Source: Bacteroidales bacterium
Lineage (GTDB): Bacteria > Bacteroidota > Bacteroidia > Bacteroidales > UBA932
Assembly (NCBI GenBank): GCA_017482565.1
Contig: JAFUMO010000055.1
Span: 62,001 to 126,000, forward strand
Reading direction: 5' to 3'
DNA length: 64,000 bases
Within the stretch, counting starts at the first letter, position 1; every line of letters begins with the position of its first letter. The notes under the pieces are model-generated. The model did not search any database and was not told the origin of the DNA. It was given only the letters and a program-made list of their open reading frames with translations. A program made the position numbers and the translations under genes. Below are positions 33,624 to 42,586 of this stretch, one piece after another.

Positions 33624-34388
33624 TTAGAGATAGAATCCTGAAACAAGTTCCGCATATTGTGCAGTATTTGAGCCTCCGCTCATCATAACCAGCTGCCCGA
33701 TATGCGGTTCTTCTTTTATACTGTCTGTAAAAGAGAGCTCAATGAGGAGCCTTTTTGCCGGTTTCCTCTCCACGGTATGCACCCTGCATACCCTTTTTAC
33801 TGTAAAACGGTTCTCTCCTGAAGGGGTATGGACGGCAATGAAAGAGACCTTCCTGAGGAACTCATCCCCTTCAACCACCGGAAGTACCAGCGCAAGTGTC
33901 CCTCCCGGCTTGAGGAGCCTTGCACTATGGAAAAGAATCTCTCTTTGGGAAAGTGTATCCGTGTGCCGCGCCAATATCTTTGATTCGTCCGAACTCTTGA
34001 GGGAATCAATGAAATATGGGGGATTGGTGAAGATAAGGTCAAATTTGTCGGGATTGGAACTTGAAAGCTCCTGTAGGGAGCACTTGTGGAGCACCATCTC
34101 CACCCCTTTCCACGGAGCTGCCTCAAAATTCCGCTCCGCATCCCTGCAGGCCCCCTCATCAATCTCCACTGCCTCCACCCTGCCGCAGCTCCCTGCCTGG
34201 GCAAGCCTCTGCCCTGCCATAAGGGCAATCACACCTGTACCTGTACCTATATCAAGCAATCTCAATGGGATATCCCCATGCAGCCAGGGAACGGACATCC
34301 ATGCGCCAAGTAGCACAGCATCCGTATTCACCTTCATTGCAGAAAAATCCTGCACCACTTCAAACTGCTTGAATCTGAAAGTTCCCAT
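33624..34388 (-). CDS. trmN6: tRNA1(Val) (adenine37-N6)-methyltransferase
   Basis: 254 aa from ATG 34388 (MGTFRFKQFEVVQDFSAMKV), the usual start; a second ATG 24 nt upstream is less likely. SAM site LDIGTGTGVIALMAGQRL and catalytic NPPY (FDLIFTNPPYF). The DFSAMKVNTDAVLLGAW region is diagnostic of the TrmN6 (YfiC) group, which makes m6A37 in tRNA-Val. Confidence 0.92.
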   Translation of the reverse strand: MGTFRFKQFEVVQDFSAMKVNTDAVLLGAWMSVPWLHGDIPLRLLDIGTGTGVIALMAGQRLAQAGSCGRVEAVEIDEGACRDAERNFEAAPWKGVEMVLHKCSLQELSSSNPDKFDLIFTNPPYFIDSLKSSDESKILARHTDTLSQREILFHSARLLKPGGTLALVLPVVEGDEFLRKVSFIAVHTPSGENRFTVKRVCRVHTVERKPAKRLLIELSFTDSIKEEPHIGQLVMMSGGSNTAQYAELVSGFYL

Positions 34389-34427
34389 AAAACATTCACA
34401 AACTGTCCCCAAAGATACAATAAAGAA

Positions 34428-36614
34428 CTATATTGCAGTAATCCTCGCCTCTTCAAACGAAGATTTGCTTCCCTTCTTCTTCAATACAACCACTTCATCA
34501 AACAGTTCACAAACCTTAAGCCAGTACTCCCTATAATGGGCATATTCTTCCAAAGGTATATAGATGCCATCCCTCCTGATTGTAAGTCCCAACAATACAA
34601 AATTGCCATGTACTCTTGATCTGATTGAAGCACCTGCTCCAGCCTTACCCAGTACTATCTCCTGATTTACCGGCAAATCTGCCACCACATACCCCTCCGG
34701 CACCAACAAATTCACATTATACTCTATTACATTCGGACAACTGAATTCAATGGGATACATCCTTTTTTCAGAAGCAAATTCCTCCTCTTTACAGAATATT
34801 TCCACAAAAGGATTTATAAACATTTTATCATCCAACATTATGGATGTTGTCCTCCTGAACTTGAACTCCCTCTTGAAGATATGATTGATAGTATCCGGCT
34901 CAAAAAGGTGTCCTTCAAGAAGTTCTCCGTTTATACTTCTGCCGAGATGCTTCAAATAATCATCACTGCTACCATAATCATCCAACCTTCCAAGCATATC
35001 ATAACAGCTGTGGTTTGTAGCAATGGTTGTAACTGCCCCCTCCATCATTCCTTTTGAATCCACCCCCAACACTGCCGTATGATTCTCCTTATTCACAACA
35101 ATGCGGCTGAGATCTACAAATGTTTCACCTTTCCCAAAAATTCTTGCTTCACGCACCAGATTAAGACTGTTAAGCATCTTCATATCCCCCTTATTGCTGC
35201 GGGGATCAAAATACAACATGGATCCATCACTTAGAGCAACACGCACTACAGCTGAATTCATGGCACTTACAGAGACCTCGTCTGATGCCAGCACACCTTT
35301 GTCCCTGCTTTTGAACATAACCAGATCTGTCTTGAATCCGGCATCCTTAAAAGCAATGTATGCCATGGCAGCAATTTCCATATCAGTCCCCCTCTTGTGC
35401 CTGAAGACATCCTTCAATGATGAGATATGCGCACCACCTCCATAAGAAATACACTTAATATCATTCTTTATAAGTCTGTTTATAGATTTTACCTTTTCAG
35501 ATTCCGGAAGGAACTTGGACATAATAGCGCTGACAGTATCCTTATAGTAGTTCTGCGAAAAAAACAATTTACGGCTGAAAGTGGATCTGTTATGAAATGT
35601 ATTGTCCACATCAGCCCAGCCCGAAATTGCATTCTGCATCCCCTCCATATCTGAATCCTTTCCCTGGAACACGAATTCCACCGCTGATTTCCACTTTGCT
35701 GGATTAATTGTATACTTCTCCCTCCCATCAACGGCCGGCAGATTCTCCGCCTGGAAAATTATGTGATTCCGCATCTTCTCTTCAAAAGCATCAAATAGCC
35801 ATGACATATCTTTGCGGATCCCCATTTCACGGCTATGAGTGCCGGTGGAAATGGAAAAGTCCCACTGGGAGAACTGTAGCTTCTTCTTCACTCTATATAC
35901 CTGCCCCACAGATTCCTCCCTGGTTATTTTATCTGCTCCCGATAGAATCTCTCCAAACTTATATTCATCAAAATTCTTGAAATGAAGTTCACTTCTCAAA
36001 ACTGGAACATCCTCTTGAAAATACCACTTTGGAAAAATTGTCCCTATTCCCAGAATTGTATTATCCGCCCCACTCAACACCTGTATATCCGAGAACAATG
36101 AAGATGAAGATGTCTCATAAATCTGTGGAACAACACCGGTAATCTCATAGGAATACTCCACTATACTGCCCTCTTTCACATAAGGAATTTCAAACTCCTT
36201 ACGCCTGTAGCTGAATCCATCCTTAAAATCATTGACAAATGACTTGTCCATCTTTGAAACAACCACAGAATCCCCCTCAAGAGTATATACATAAGCTTTT
36301 ATATTGCCCACCCTTTCCGTATAGGAACTGAACCTCACATACGGGATAACCACTTTTGTATGCCGCAAACCCTCAGCTGTAAGTATCCTGATTCTCCTGT
36401 GGACTTTTTTGCTTATTGAAAAGACAGATGACAGCCTTGCTTCCATAGAATACTCGCCTCCGCTATAAAGGACCAGAGCATCTGATATATCAGCATCCCC
36501 ATATGCAAATTCAGTCTTGTCCACATTGCCGAACTCAATCTTATCCGAAGATTGCGCAAGAGCATCAGACACCGCAATGAAAACACATATGAGGAGAGAT
36601 AAAAGCTGTCTCAT
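34428..36614 (-). CDS. Exported DUF3857 protein with an inactive transglutaminase-like domain
   Basis: 728 aa. Signal peptide MRQLLSLLICVFIAVSDALAQ. DUF3857 lies at about 50-270 (IPYVKEGSIVEYSYEITGVVP). The transglutaminase-like fold follows, but its catalytic triad is lost: where active members have GxCxD the sequence is KRGTDMEIAAM (Cys to Thr), and the NH of the His motif is NS (AMNSAVVRVAL); the Asp strand (LYFDPRSN) survives. The C-terminal part is a beta domain. It is probably a periplasmic binding or scaffold protein. The gene is AT-richer than its neighbours. Confidence 0.8.
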   Translation of the reverse strand: MRQLLSLLICVFIAVSDALAQSSDKIEFGNVDKTEFAYGDADISDALVLYSGGEYSMEARLSSVFSISKKVHRRIRILTAEGLRHTKVVIPYVRFSSYTERVGNIKAYVYTLEGDSVVVSKMDKSFVNDFKDGFSYRRKEFEIPYVKEGSIVEYSYEITGVVPQIYETSSSSLFSDIQVLSGADNTILGIGTIFPKWYFQEDVPVLRSELHFKNFDEYKFGEILSGADKITREESVGQVYRVKKKLQFSQWDFSISTGTHSREMGIRKDMSWLFDAFEEKMRNHIIFQAENLPAVDGREKYTINPAKWKSAVEFVFQGKDSDMEGMQNAISGWADVDNTFHNRSTFSRKLFFSQNYYKDTVSAIMSKFLPESEKVKSINRLIKNDIKCISYGGGAHISSLKDVFRHKRGTDMEIAAMAYIAFKDAGFKTDLVMFKSRDKGVLASDEVSVSAMNSAVVRVALSDGSMLYFDPRSNKGDMKMLNSLNLVREARIFGKGETFVDLSRIVVNKENHTAVLGVDSKGMMEGAVTTIATNHSCYDMLGRLDDYGSSDDYLKHLGRSINGELLEGHLFEPDTINHIFKREFKFRRTTSIMLDDKMFINPFVEIFCKEEEFASEKRMYPIEFSCPNVIEYNVNLLVPEGYVVADLPVNQEIVLGKAGAGASIRSRVHGNFVLLGLTIRRDGIYIPLEEYAHYREYWLKVCELFDEVVVLKKKGSKSSFEEARITAI

Positions 36615-36725
36615 GGAAAACTATCTAGAAAAAATACTCCCTAAATATATATACTTCTTTTAACTTTTAAAAATGCTGATATAACGTTAAACTACCTTAC
36701 TAATAAACTTTTAAATCAGCCAGAA

Positions 36726-37073
36726 TCAGTTCCTACACTCACCTTGACAATTCACACTATAACAATATTGACATCCTTCATCTGGGCCTACGCAAACACA
36801 TGGGTCATATCCACATCTGGGGCAAGGTTCACATATACACGGGCTCATATTGCAATGAGGACATGGGCCTGTATTACTCCCTGATGATCCTTCATCTCCA
36901 TCCTGCCATTGGACAGGTTCACCGCATATTATACATGTACGCTCATCAAATAGAAAAGCTCCACATGATGTACATACACCCTTTAATCCGTTATCTGGTG
37001 CAAATACCTTTGTGCCAGTTTCGCACAGATGTACTATAAATCCATTATCAAAATTGTCCAAATCATCATTCAT
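36726..37073 (-). CDS. Small cysteine-rich protein
   Basis: 115 aa, no signal peptide. About 18 cysteines in CxxC, CxC and CPxC pairs: VCTSCGAFLFDERTCIICG looks like a zinc ribbon, and then GPCPHCNMSPCICEPCPRCG, YDPCVC and CQYCYSVNCQGEC form a repeated CPxCxxxPCxC unit. It probably binds several zinc ions. The CPxCGxxPCxC repeat occurs in linkers of Bacteroidales surface proteins, but a free-standing protein of this kind is not one I can name. AT-rich, 22 bp upstream of the lolD-like stop on the same strand. Confidence 0.6.
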   Translation of the reverse strand: MNDDLDNFDNGFIVHLCETGTKVFAPDNGLKGVCTSCGAFLFDERTCIICGEPVQWQDGDEGSSGSNTGPCPHCNMSPCICEPCPRCGYDPCVCVGPDEGCQYCYSVNCQGECRN

Positions 37074-37094
37074 GTCGCACAGAATACCTATACT

Positions 37095-37751
37095 CTAAAG
37101 AATTGTCCCGTCACGCATCTCAATGCACCTGTCACACTTGCGGGCAAGTTCCTGCTCATGGGTGACGATAACTATTGTCTGCCCGTATTTCTCCCTGAGG
37201 GAGAAAAAGAGGTTGTGCAACTCCTCCTTATTTCTGGAATCCAGGTTTCCCGACGGCTCATCTGCAAGCAGCACAGCAGGATTGTTCATGAGAGCACGGG
37301 CAATGGCAACCCTCTGCTGTTCGCCACCACTCATCTGCATAGGCTTGTGGCCGGCCCTCTCCCCTACGCCAAGGTCCTCCAGAAGCATCATGGCCCTCTG
37401 CTCCACCTCTCTGCTGCCCCATCCGGCACCACCTATCAAGGCAGGCATCACCACATTCTCCAGAGCAGTGAACTCCGGAAGCAGGTGATGGAACTGGAAC
37501 ACAAAGCCTATCTCCTTATTGCGGAAAGCGGCAAGCTGCTTTGCTCCAAGAGTAAAGATATCCGTTCCGGCAATATATACCTTGCCTGATGACGGCTGCA
37601 TAAGCGACCCCATAATATTCAGCAAAGTTGATTTGCCCGCACCGCTCGCCCCTACAATGCTCACTACCTCACTTCTTGCAACCTGAAGGTCCACCCCCTT
37701 GAGGACTTCCAGCTCCCCAAAAGACTTGTGTATGTTCTCTACCTTTATCAT
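37095..37751 (-). CDS. ABC transporter ATP-binding protein, LolD-like
   Basis: 218 aa from ATG 37751 ([17 protein letters not shown]); the open frame extends upstream, but that part has no family likeness. Walker A GASGAGKS, signature [15 protein letters not shown], Walker [14 protein letters not shown]. Length and the NLD after Walker B match the LolD/MacB/FtsE branch. The matching permease is not adjacent; a MacB-type permease at 57092 is also orphaned. Confidence 0.9.
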   Translation of the reverse strand: MIKVENIHKSFGELEVLKGVDLQVARSEVVSIVGASGAGKSTLLNIMGSLMQPSSGKVYIAGTDIFTLGAKQLAAFRNKEIGFVFQFHHLLPEFTALENVVMPALIGGAGWGSREVEQRAMMLLEDLGVGERAGHKPMQMSGGEQQRVAIARALMNNPAVLLADEPSGNLDSRNKEELHNLFFSLREKYGQTIVIVTHEQELARKCDRCIEMRDGTIL

Positions 37752-37795
37752 GATATGCAAATTTACAATAAAAACAGGAGTCTGCCTATACCTGC

Positions 37796-37824
37796 AAAAA
37801 AGGGGACACCTTGCGATGTCCCCT
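37796..37824 (-). terminator. Intrinsic terminator after the EF-G2 gene
   Basis: Read on the minus strand: AAGGGGACA-type arm, 7-8-nt loop, TGTCCCC, then TTTTTT. It lies 26 bp beyond the EF-G2 stop. Confidence 0.8.
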
Positions 37825-37849
37825 TCCCTATATTTTCCGAATCCCAATG

Positions 37850-40003
37850 TTACTCGTCTTTTTCCTCTGCCTCGTAAGCCTTGAGAAGCTTGTCCTGAAC
37901 ATCCGCAGGTACCTGCTGGTAATCTGCAAACTCCATTGTGAAGGTTGCCCTACCGCTGGTAAGTGAGCTGAGGGTTGTAGAGTATTTGTAAAGTTCTGCA
38001 AGCGGAACCCTTGCCTTAAGGACCTCAAAACCCTTAACGCTGTTCATACCCTCAATCATTGCACGACGGTTCTGGAGGTCACTCATTACATCACCCATAC
38101 AATCGCTTGGTACAAGAACCTCAACATTGTAGATAGGCTCCATAATCTTAGGACCAGCCTTCTTGAACGCCTCTTTGAATGCATTACGTGAAGCAAGCTT
38201 GAACGCCATCTCATTTGAATCTACCGGGTGCATCTTGCCGTCATATACGTAAACTCTGATGTCACGTGCGTACGAACCTGTAAGAGGACCCTCGTTCATC
38301 TTCTCCATGATACCCTTGAGGATAGCAGGCATGAAACGGGCATCAATTGCACCACCCACTATACAATTGTAATACTCAAGCTTGCCGCCCCACTCAAGCG
38401 GATACTCCTCTTTACCTTTTACGTTAAGAACCATCTCCTGACCGTCTACCTTGAACTTGTTGTTCTCAGGTGCTCCCTCATAGTAAGGCTCTATAAGTAT
38501 ATGTACCTCACCAAACTGGCCTGCACCGCCAGACTGTTTCTTGTGGCGGTAGTCTGCTGTGGCAACCTTGGTGATTGTCTCACGGTAAGGGATTCTTGGA
38601 GCAAACAGGTCAACCTCAATCTTGTTAACATTTGTAAGCTGCCATTTGAGGATATTGATATGGTGCTCGCCCTGTCCGCTGATGATGGTCTGTTTCAACT
38701 CTTTTGAATACTCTACCAAAATTGTAGGGTCCTCTGCATTTGCCTTGTTGAGCAACTCACCCAATTTCTCCTCGTCCTTCTCAACCTTAGCCTTGATTGC
38801 AGTACGGAATTTAGGTGCAGGGAAATGGGTTGGCTCAAATACATACTCGCAACCAGGGGCACAAAGTGTCTGGCCGGTCTTGACCGATTTAAGTTTTACT
38901 GTACAGGCAATGTCACCTGCCATAACCTCGGTAACCTTCTCACGTTTCTTTCCTGCAACGGCATAGATTTGGGCAATCCTCTCTTTTGCACCGGTCTCAG
39001 GGTTTACTACATCCATACCCTCAGTAAGCTTTCCGCTCATAACCTTGAAGTATGAAACATCACCCAAGTGCTGCTCCTGTGCAGTCTTGTATACGAAAAT
39101 TGAAGTAGGGCCGTTTGAATCAACCTTAACTGTATTGCCATCCTTAAGTTCATTCTCAACTTTATCTGGTGCAATACCTGCATTGATTGTGAACTCCATG
39201 ATCCTCTTCACACCAATATCTTTCTTTGCAGAGAGACAGAATACAGGAAGGATGTCACCCAACTGCATACCAATCTTCATACCAGCCCTTATCTCATCCT
39301 CTGTAAGGACACCTTTTTCAAAGAATGTCTCCATTAGAGTCTCATCGTTCTCTGCTGCCATCTCTACAAGCTGCTGCTGAAGTGCGAGAGCCTCCTCCTT
39401 ATACTCCTCAGGAATCTCAAATGACTCACGTGTACCGTTCTCATCCTTGAACTTGTACATCTTCATCTTGAGCACATCAATGAAAGTGTCAAAATCAGGA
39501 CCCGGGTTAACTGGATACTGTACAAGAACAACCTTGTTGCCGAAAGTAGCCTTCAATGAATCAATTGTAGCCTGCCAGTCCTGCTTCTCACTGTCCAGCT
39601 GGTTCACTGCAACTATAAGAGGTTTCTGGTGTTTTACTGCGTGGCGTGCAAAAATCTCTGTACCAACCTCAACGCCCTGTGTTGCATTCACAAGGAGGAT
39701 ACCGTTCTCAGCAACTGAGAATGCAGAATATACACCGCCCACAAAGTCATCGGAACCCGGAGTATCAATAATATTGAATTTTGTATCAAGGAACTCAGTA
39801 TATAGAAGTGTAGAATAAATTGACCTCTGGTACATCTGCTCAATCTCGGTATTGTCACTCATGGTGTTCTTACCCTCAATTGTACCTCTTCTCTCAATGA
39901 CTTTACCCTCAAACATCATTGTCTCAGCGAATGTGGTTTTTCCAGATTTGGAACTTCCCAACAGCACCACATTACGCACATTACTGGTATTGTAAGTTTT
40001 CAT
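37850..40003 (-). CDS. Elongation factor G paralogue EF-G2
   Basis: 717 aa. All EF-G domains are present, but the G domain departs from canonical EF-G: G1 is [11 protein letters not shown] instead of AHIDAGKTT, G3 is IDTPGSDDF with Ser84 where the catalytic His belongs, and G4 is NQLD instead of NKMD. The domain IV region [15 protein letters not shown] is intact. These changes match the Bacteroides EF-G2, reported to support translation without GTP hydrolysis under carbon starvation and to be needed for gut colonisation. The canonical fusA should be elsewhere. A promoter and palindromes lie upstream. Confidence 0.9.
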   Translation of the reverse strand: MKTYNTSNVRNVVLLGSSKSGKTTFAETMMFEGKVIERRGTIEGKNTMSDNTEIEQMYQRSIYSTLLYTEFLDTKFNIIDTPGSDDFVGGVYSAFSVAENGILLVNATQGVEVGTEIFARHAVKHQKPLIVAVNQLDSEKQDWQATIDSLKATFGNKVVLVQYPVNPGPDFDTFIDVLKMKMYKFKDENGTRESFEIPEEYKEEALALQQQLVEMAAENDETLMETFFEKGVLTEDEIRAGMKIGMQLGDILPVFCLSAKKDIGVKRIMEFTINAGIAPDKVENELKDGNTVKVDSNGPTSIFVYKTAQEQHLGDVSYFKVMSGKLTEGMDVVNPETGAKERIAQIYAVAGKKREKVTEVMAGDIACTVKLKSVKTGQTLCAPGCEYVFEPTHFPAPKFRTAIKAKVEKDEEKLGELLNKANAEDPTILVEYSKELKQTIISGQGEHHINILKWQLTNVNKIEVDLFAPRIPYRETITKVATADYRHKKQSGGAGQFGEVHILIEPYYEGAPENNKFKVDGQEMVLNVKGKEEYPLEWGGKLEYYNCIVGGAIDARFMPAILKGIMEKMNEGPLTGSYARDIRVYVYDGKMHPVDSNEMAFKLASRNAFKEAFKKAGPKIMEPIYNVEVLVPSDCMGDVMSDLQNRRAMIEGMNSVKGFEVLKARVPLAELYKYSTTLSSLTSGRATFTMEFADYQQVPADVQDKLLKAYEAEEKDE

Positions 40004-40069
40004 TTTATTATAAATTGTATTTAAAGTGTTTTAATTTAATTACTTGCCAATTTGTAAACAACGCGATTC

Positions 40070-40101
40070 CAAATTTAAAAATTATTTTTCCAATATGCAA
40101 C
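40070..40101 (-). promoter_or_regulatory. Probable EF-G2 promoter
   Basis: On the minus strand GTTG (40101-40098), a 20-nt spacer and TAAATTTG (40077-40070) match the consensus except for one base. The leader to the ATG at 40003 is about 60 nt, AT-rich. Confidence 0.55.
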
Positions 40102-40114
40102 ACATTACAAACTA

Positions 40115-40143
40115 TTACACCTTAAGGGTGTTATTTTAACACC
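40115..40143. promoter_or_regulatory. Triple half-site operator between EF-G2 and the XRE gene
   Basis: Three alternating half-sites: TTACACC (40115-40121), GGTGTTA (40127-40133) and TAACACC (40137-40143). The last two form a perfect 7-3-7 inverted repeat. It lies upstream of both divergent genes and is a plausible site for the XRE protein, which would then control itself and EF-G2 (inference). Confidence 0.5.
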
Positions 40144-40189
40144 TGGCAGTGTCCTATAAAACATCTTTTGAGGCTATATTTTTGCTGTT

Positions 40190-40546
40190 ATGAAAGACAA
40201 CGGCTCAATAAAGGTAAAAATCTACGAGACAAGGCGCAGGAAAGGCATTTCACAGGAAGAAATGGCCAATCGGCTTGAAATGTCTCTCAATTCATACAGG
40301 AAAATTGAGAGGGGCCCCACCTTGCTTGTGAGCCGGCGTATATGGGAAATTGCCCGGGCACTTGACGTGGCACCTGAAGAGTTTCTGCTTGACGATGATT
40401 TTGAGAGCGGGATGTCACTTGCAGACAAGGAACGCAATGAATACATATCAACCATAGAATCCCTAAGGGAAGAGATAGACATGCTGAGACAGTGCATTGT
40501 AATCCTCAACGAGAAAAACAGTTCCTACACCAAAAAGGCCAAATAA
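40190..40546 (+). CDS. XRE-family helix-turn-helix regulator
   Basis: 118 aa. HTH at about residues 9-65 ([47 protein letters not shown]). The C-terminal 40 residues form a coiled coil ([20 protein letters not shown]) for dimerisation. A TATTTTTG box ends 5 nt before the ATG. Divergent from EF-G2. Confidence 0.88.
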   Translation: MKDNGSIKVKIYETRRRKGISQEEMANRLEMSLNSYRKIERGPTLLVSRRIWEIARALDVAPEEFLLDDDFESGMSLADKERNEYISTIESLREEIDMLRQCIVILNEKNSSYTKKAK

Positions 40547-40548
40547 AT

Positions 40549-40579
40549 TCTTGCCACAACTCAAAAAGAAGTAATTTTG
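40549..40579 (+). promoter_or_regulatory. Probable rnhB promoter
   Basis: TCTTG (40549-40553, weak -33) and TAATTTTG (40572-40579) are separated by 18 nt. The leader would be only a few nucleotides before the ATG at 40585. Confidence 0.4.
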
Positions 40580-40584
40580 CAACA

Positions 40585-41202
40585 ATGAAAACCCAGAAGG
40601 AGATAAAATCATTGCTGCCATATATGCTTCCCGACGGCCTTGAAGCCGGATGCGACGAGGCAGGGCGCGGATGCCTTGCCGGGCCGGTATATGCCGCGGC
40701 AGTAATCCTCCCCAAAGACTTCCATCACCCTCTGCTGAACGATTCCAAGCAGCTCACAGCCCGCCAGAGGGAACAGCTCCGCCCGATAATAGAGCAGCAG
40801 GCAATAGCCTGGGGAGTATATGCAGTCCCACCGGAAGAGATAGACAGGATAAACATCCTGAAGGCTTCAATAAAGGGGATGCACGGGGCTCTGGAGATGC
40901 TCAAGGTACGTCCAGACAGGATTCTGGTTGACGGCAACCGCTTCTACAAATACGGTGAGATACCCCACATCTGCGTGGTAAAGGGTGACGCCACTTACGC
41001 CAGCATAGCCGCAGCTTCAGTGCTGGCCAAGACCTACAGGGATGAATATATGCTGAAGATTGCAGCGGAATATCCCCAATACGGCTGGGACCGCAATATG
41101 GCCTACCCCACCAAGGAACACCGCGCTGCAATAGAAAAATACGGCATAACCCCTCATCACCGTCTCAGCTACAGGCTGCTGGAGGACCCCACATTGTTTT
41201 AG
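40585..41202 (+). CDS. rnhB: Ribonuclease HII
   Basis: 205 aa from ATG 40585. Active-site motifs [38 protein letters not shown] and [19 protein letters not shown] are complete. Removes ribonucleotides from DNA. Its stop overlaps the convergent glycerate kinase stop by 4 bp. Confidence 0.97.
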   Translation: MKTQKEIKSLLPYMLPDGLEAGCDEAGRGCLAGPVYAAAVILPKDFHHPLLNDSKQLTARQREQLRPIIEQQAIAWGVYAVPPEEIDRINILKASIKGMHGALEMLKVRPDRILVDGNRFYKYGEIPHICVVKGDATYASIAAASVLAKTYRDEYMLKIAAEYPQYGWDRNMAYPTKEHRAAIEKYGITPHHRLSYRLLEDPTLF

Positions 41203-42536
41203 ACATTTTCCCGGGCCAGCTGCTGGAGCAATCTGGCTGCATCCCGCATACATACTTCAAGGGGGTAGCCCAATGAGGCTATGCTGTAGCAGCCTGCACC
41301 TTCCGGCAAAGTGCGGGAAACAGCTTCCATTTCACCGGGAGTGAGCTTGCTTACCCCGCAGAAAATCTTCACTCCCTTATTGTATTGGGCTGCAAGGTTG
41401 AGCACTCCGCTCACCACCTTGCCGCTCAAGCTCTGGGAATCAAGGCTCCCCTCTCCTGTAATTACAAGATCCGCCCACTGCACACCCTCCTCCAGGGAGG
41501 TAATCTGTGCAAAGAACCTCCATCCGGGTATGAGTTCCGCCCCAAGGAATGCCAGTCCCGCATATCCCACTCCACCTGCCGCACCGGCACCGGGATGCTC
41601 TTTGCTCTCCTGCGGCACGCCAAGGGATTTTTCTGCTACGGCAGCATAGTTCGCCAGCCCCGCCTCCAACTGCTGCAGAGCCTGTGCATCCGCCCCCTTC
41701 TGCGGGCCATAAACCGCCGTTGCCCCCTGCTGCCCCAGGAGCGGGTTTGTAACGTCACAGATGACTTTGAATGTAATTTCCTGCAGGCCTCCAACGCATT
41801 CAGACGGTTCCTGCTCCATCCCGCAGCAGCAGGGATCTCCCTCTGCAACTGTCATCTTCTCCCCCATAGGAGCAACAATTGATGCCACCCTCACGAGATC
41901 TCCTCCGCAGATTGGGGCTGCAATCTCTTCCCCTGCAGCATCCAGGAACCTGTAGCCGAGAGCCTGCAGCATGCCGCTGCCGCCGTCATTGGTGGCGCTC
42001 CCCCCTATTGAGAGGGTTATCTCCTGAGCCCCCTGCCTGGCCGCTGCCCTTATGGCCTCTCCCATTCCATACGTAGAGGTATACAGCGGATTCCGCTCCC
42101 CCCTGGAGAGCATCTCCAGACCTGAAACCTTTGCCATCTCTATGAAGGCACATTTTTTTACGGCAGCCTTGCCGGCCTCTCCTGATCCATGCATATCATA
42201 CAGCAGAACCTGAGACTCCACCCGCTTCCCTACAGGATCATGCACCGGCACCTCCACTACTCTGCTGCCGGGAATCTTCTTCTGCAGCACCTCAAGGCTG
42301 CCGTCCCCTCCATCTGCAATCTCTATTATCCGAAACTCAAGCCCTCCCGGCGCCGCCTGCTGCTCCTCCTGCTGTTCCCGGGCACAAATACCCTCCGAAA
42401 CATGCCCGGAGTGCAGGGATGCCGCCTCCTGGATTCCCCTGCGGATGGCTTCTGCCGCCTGGGCAGAGGTGAGGGAGCCCTTGAATTTGTCGGGAGCTAT
42501 GAGGATTTTCCTTATGGTTTGGTTTTGAGTGGTCAT
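41199..42536 (-). CDS. Glycerate kinase (GarK/GlxK family)
   Basis: 445 aa, longer than the usual 375-385. Signature regions: [21 protein letters not shown] at the N-terminus, [32 protein letters not shown] and [16 protein letters not shown]. The extra length is in two insertions: a Glu/Gln-rich one at about 40-65 ([13 protein letters not shown]) and a cysteine-rich loop at about 245-262 ([14 protein letters not shown]). Catalytic parts are intact. Phosphorylates glycerate for entry into glycolysis. Confidence 0.92.
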   Translation of the reverse strand: MTTQNQTIRKILIAPDKFKGSLTSAQAAEAIRRGIQEAASLHSGHVSEGICAREQQEEQQAAPGGLEFRIIEIADGGDGSLEVLQKKIPGSRVVEVPVHDPVGKRVESQVLLYDMHGSGEAGKAAVKKCAFIEMAKVSGLEMLSRGERNPLYTSTYGMGEAIRAAARQGAQEITLSIGGSATNDGGSGMLQALGYRFLDAAGEEIAAPICGGDLVRVASIVAPMGEKMTVAEGDPCCCGMEQEPSECVGGLQEITFKVICDVTNPLLGQQGATAVYGPQKGADAQALQQLEAGLANYAAVAEKSLGVPQESKEHPGAGAAGGVGYAGLAFLGAELIPGWRFFAQITSLEEGVQWADLVITGEGSLDSQSLSGKVVSGVLNLAAQYNKGVKIFCGVSKLTPGEMEAVSRTLPEGAGCYSIASLGYPLEVCMRDAARLLQQLARENV

Positions 42537-42549
42537 TTTGCTACTTTTG
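42518..42549 (+). promoter_or_regulatory. Promoter of the S46 peptidase gene
   Basis: TTTG at 42518-42521, 20 nt, TACTTTTG at 42542-42549: a perfect match. The -33 box is inside the first codons of the divergent glycerate kinase gene. Leader about 35 nt. Confidence 0.75.
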
Positions 42550-42586
42550 TGGGGTTAAGAAATTGAACTTAAATATAGATATTTTT

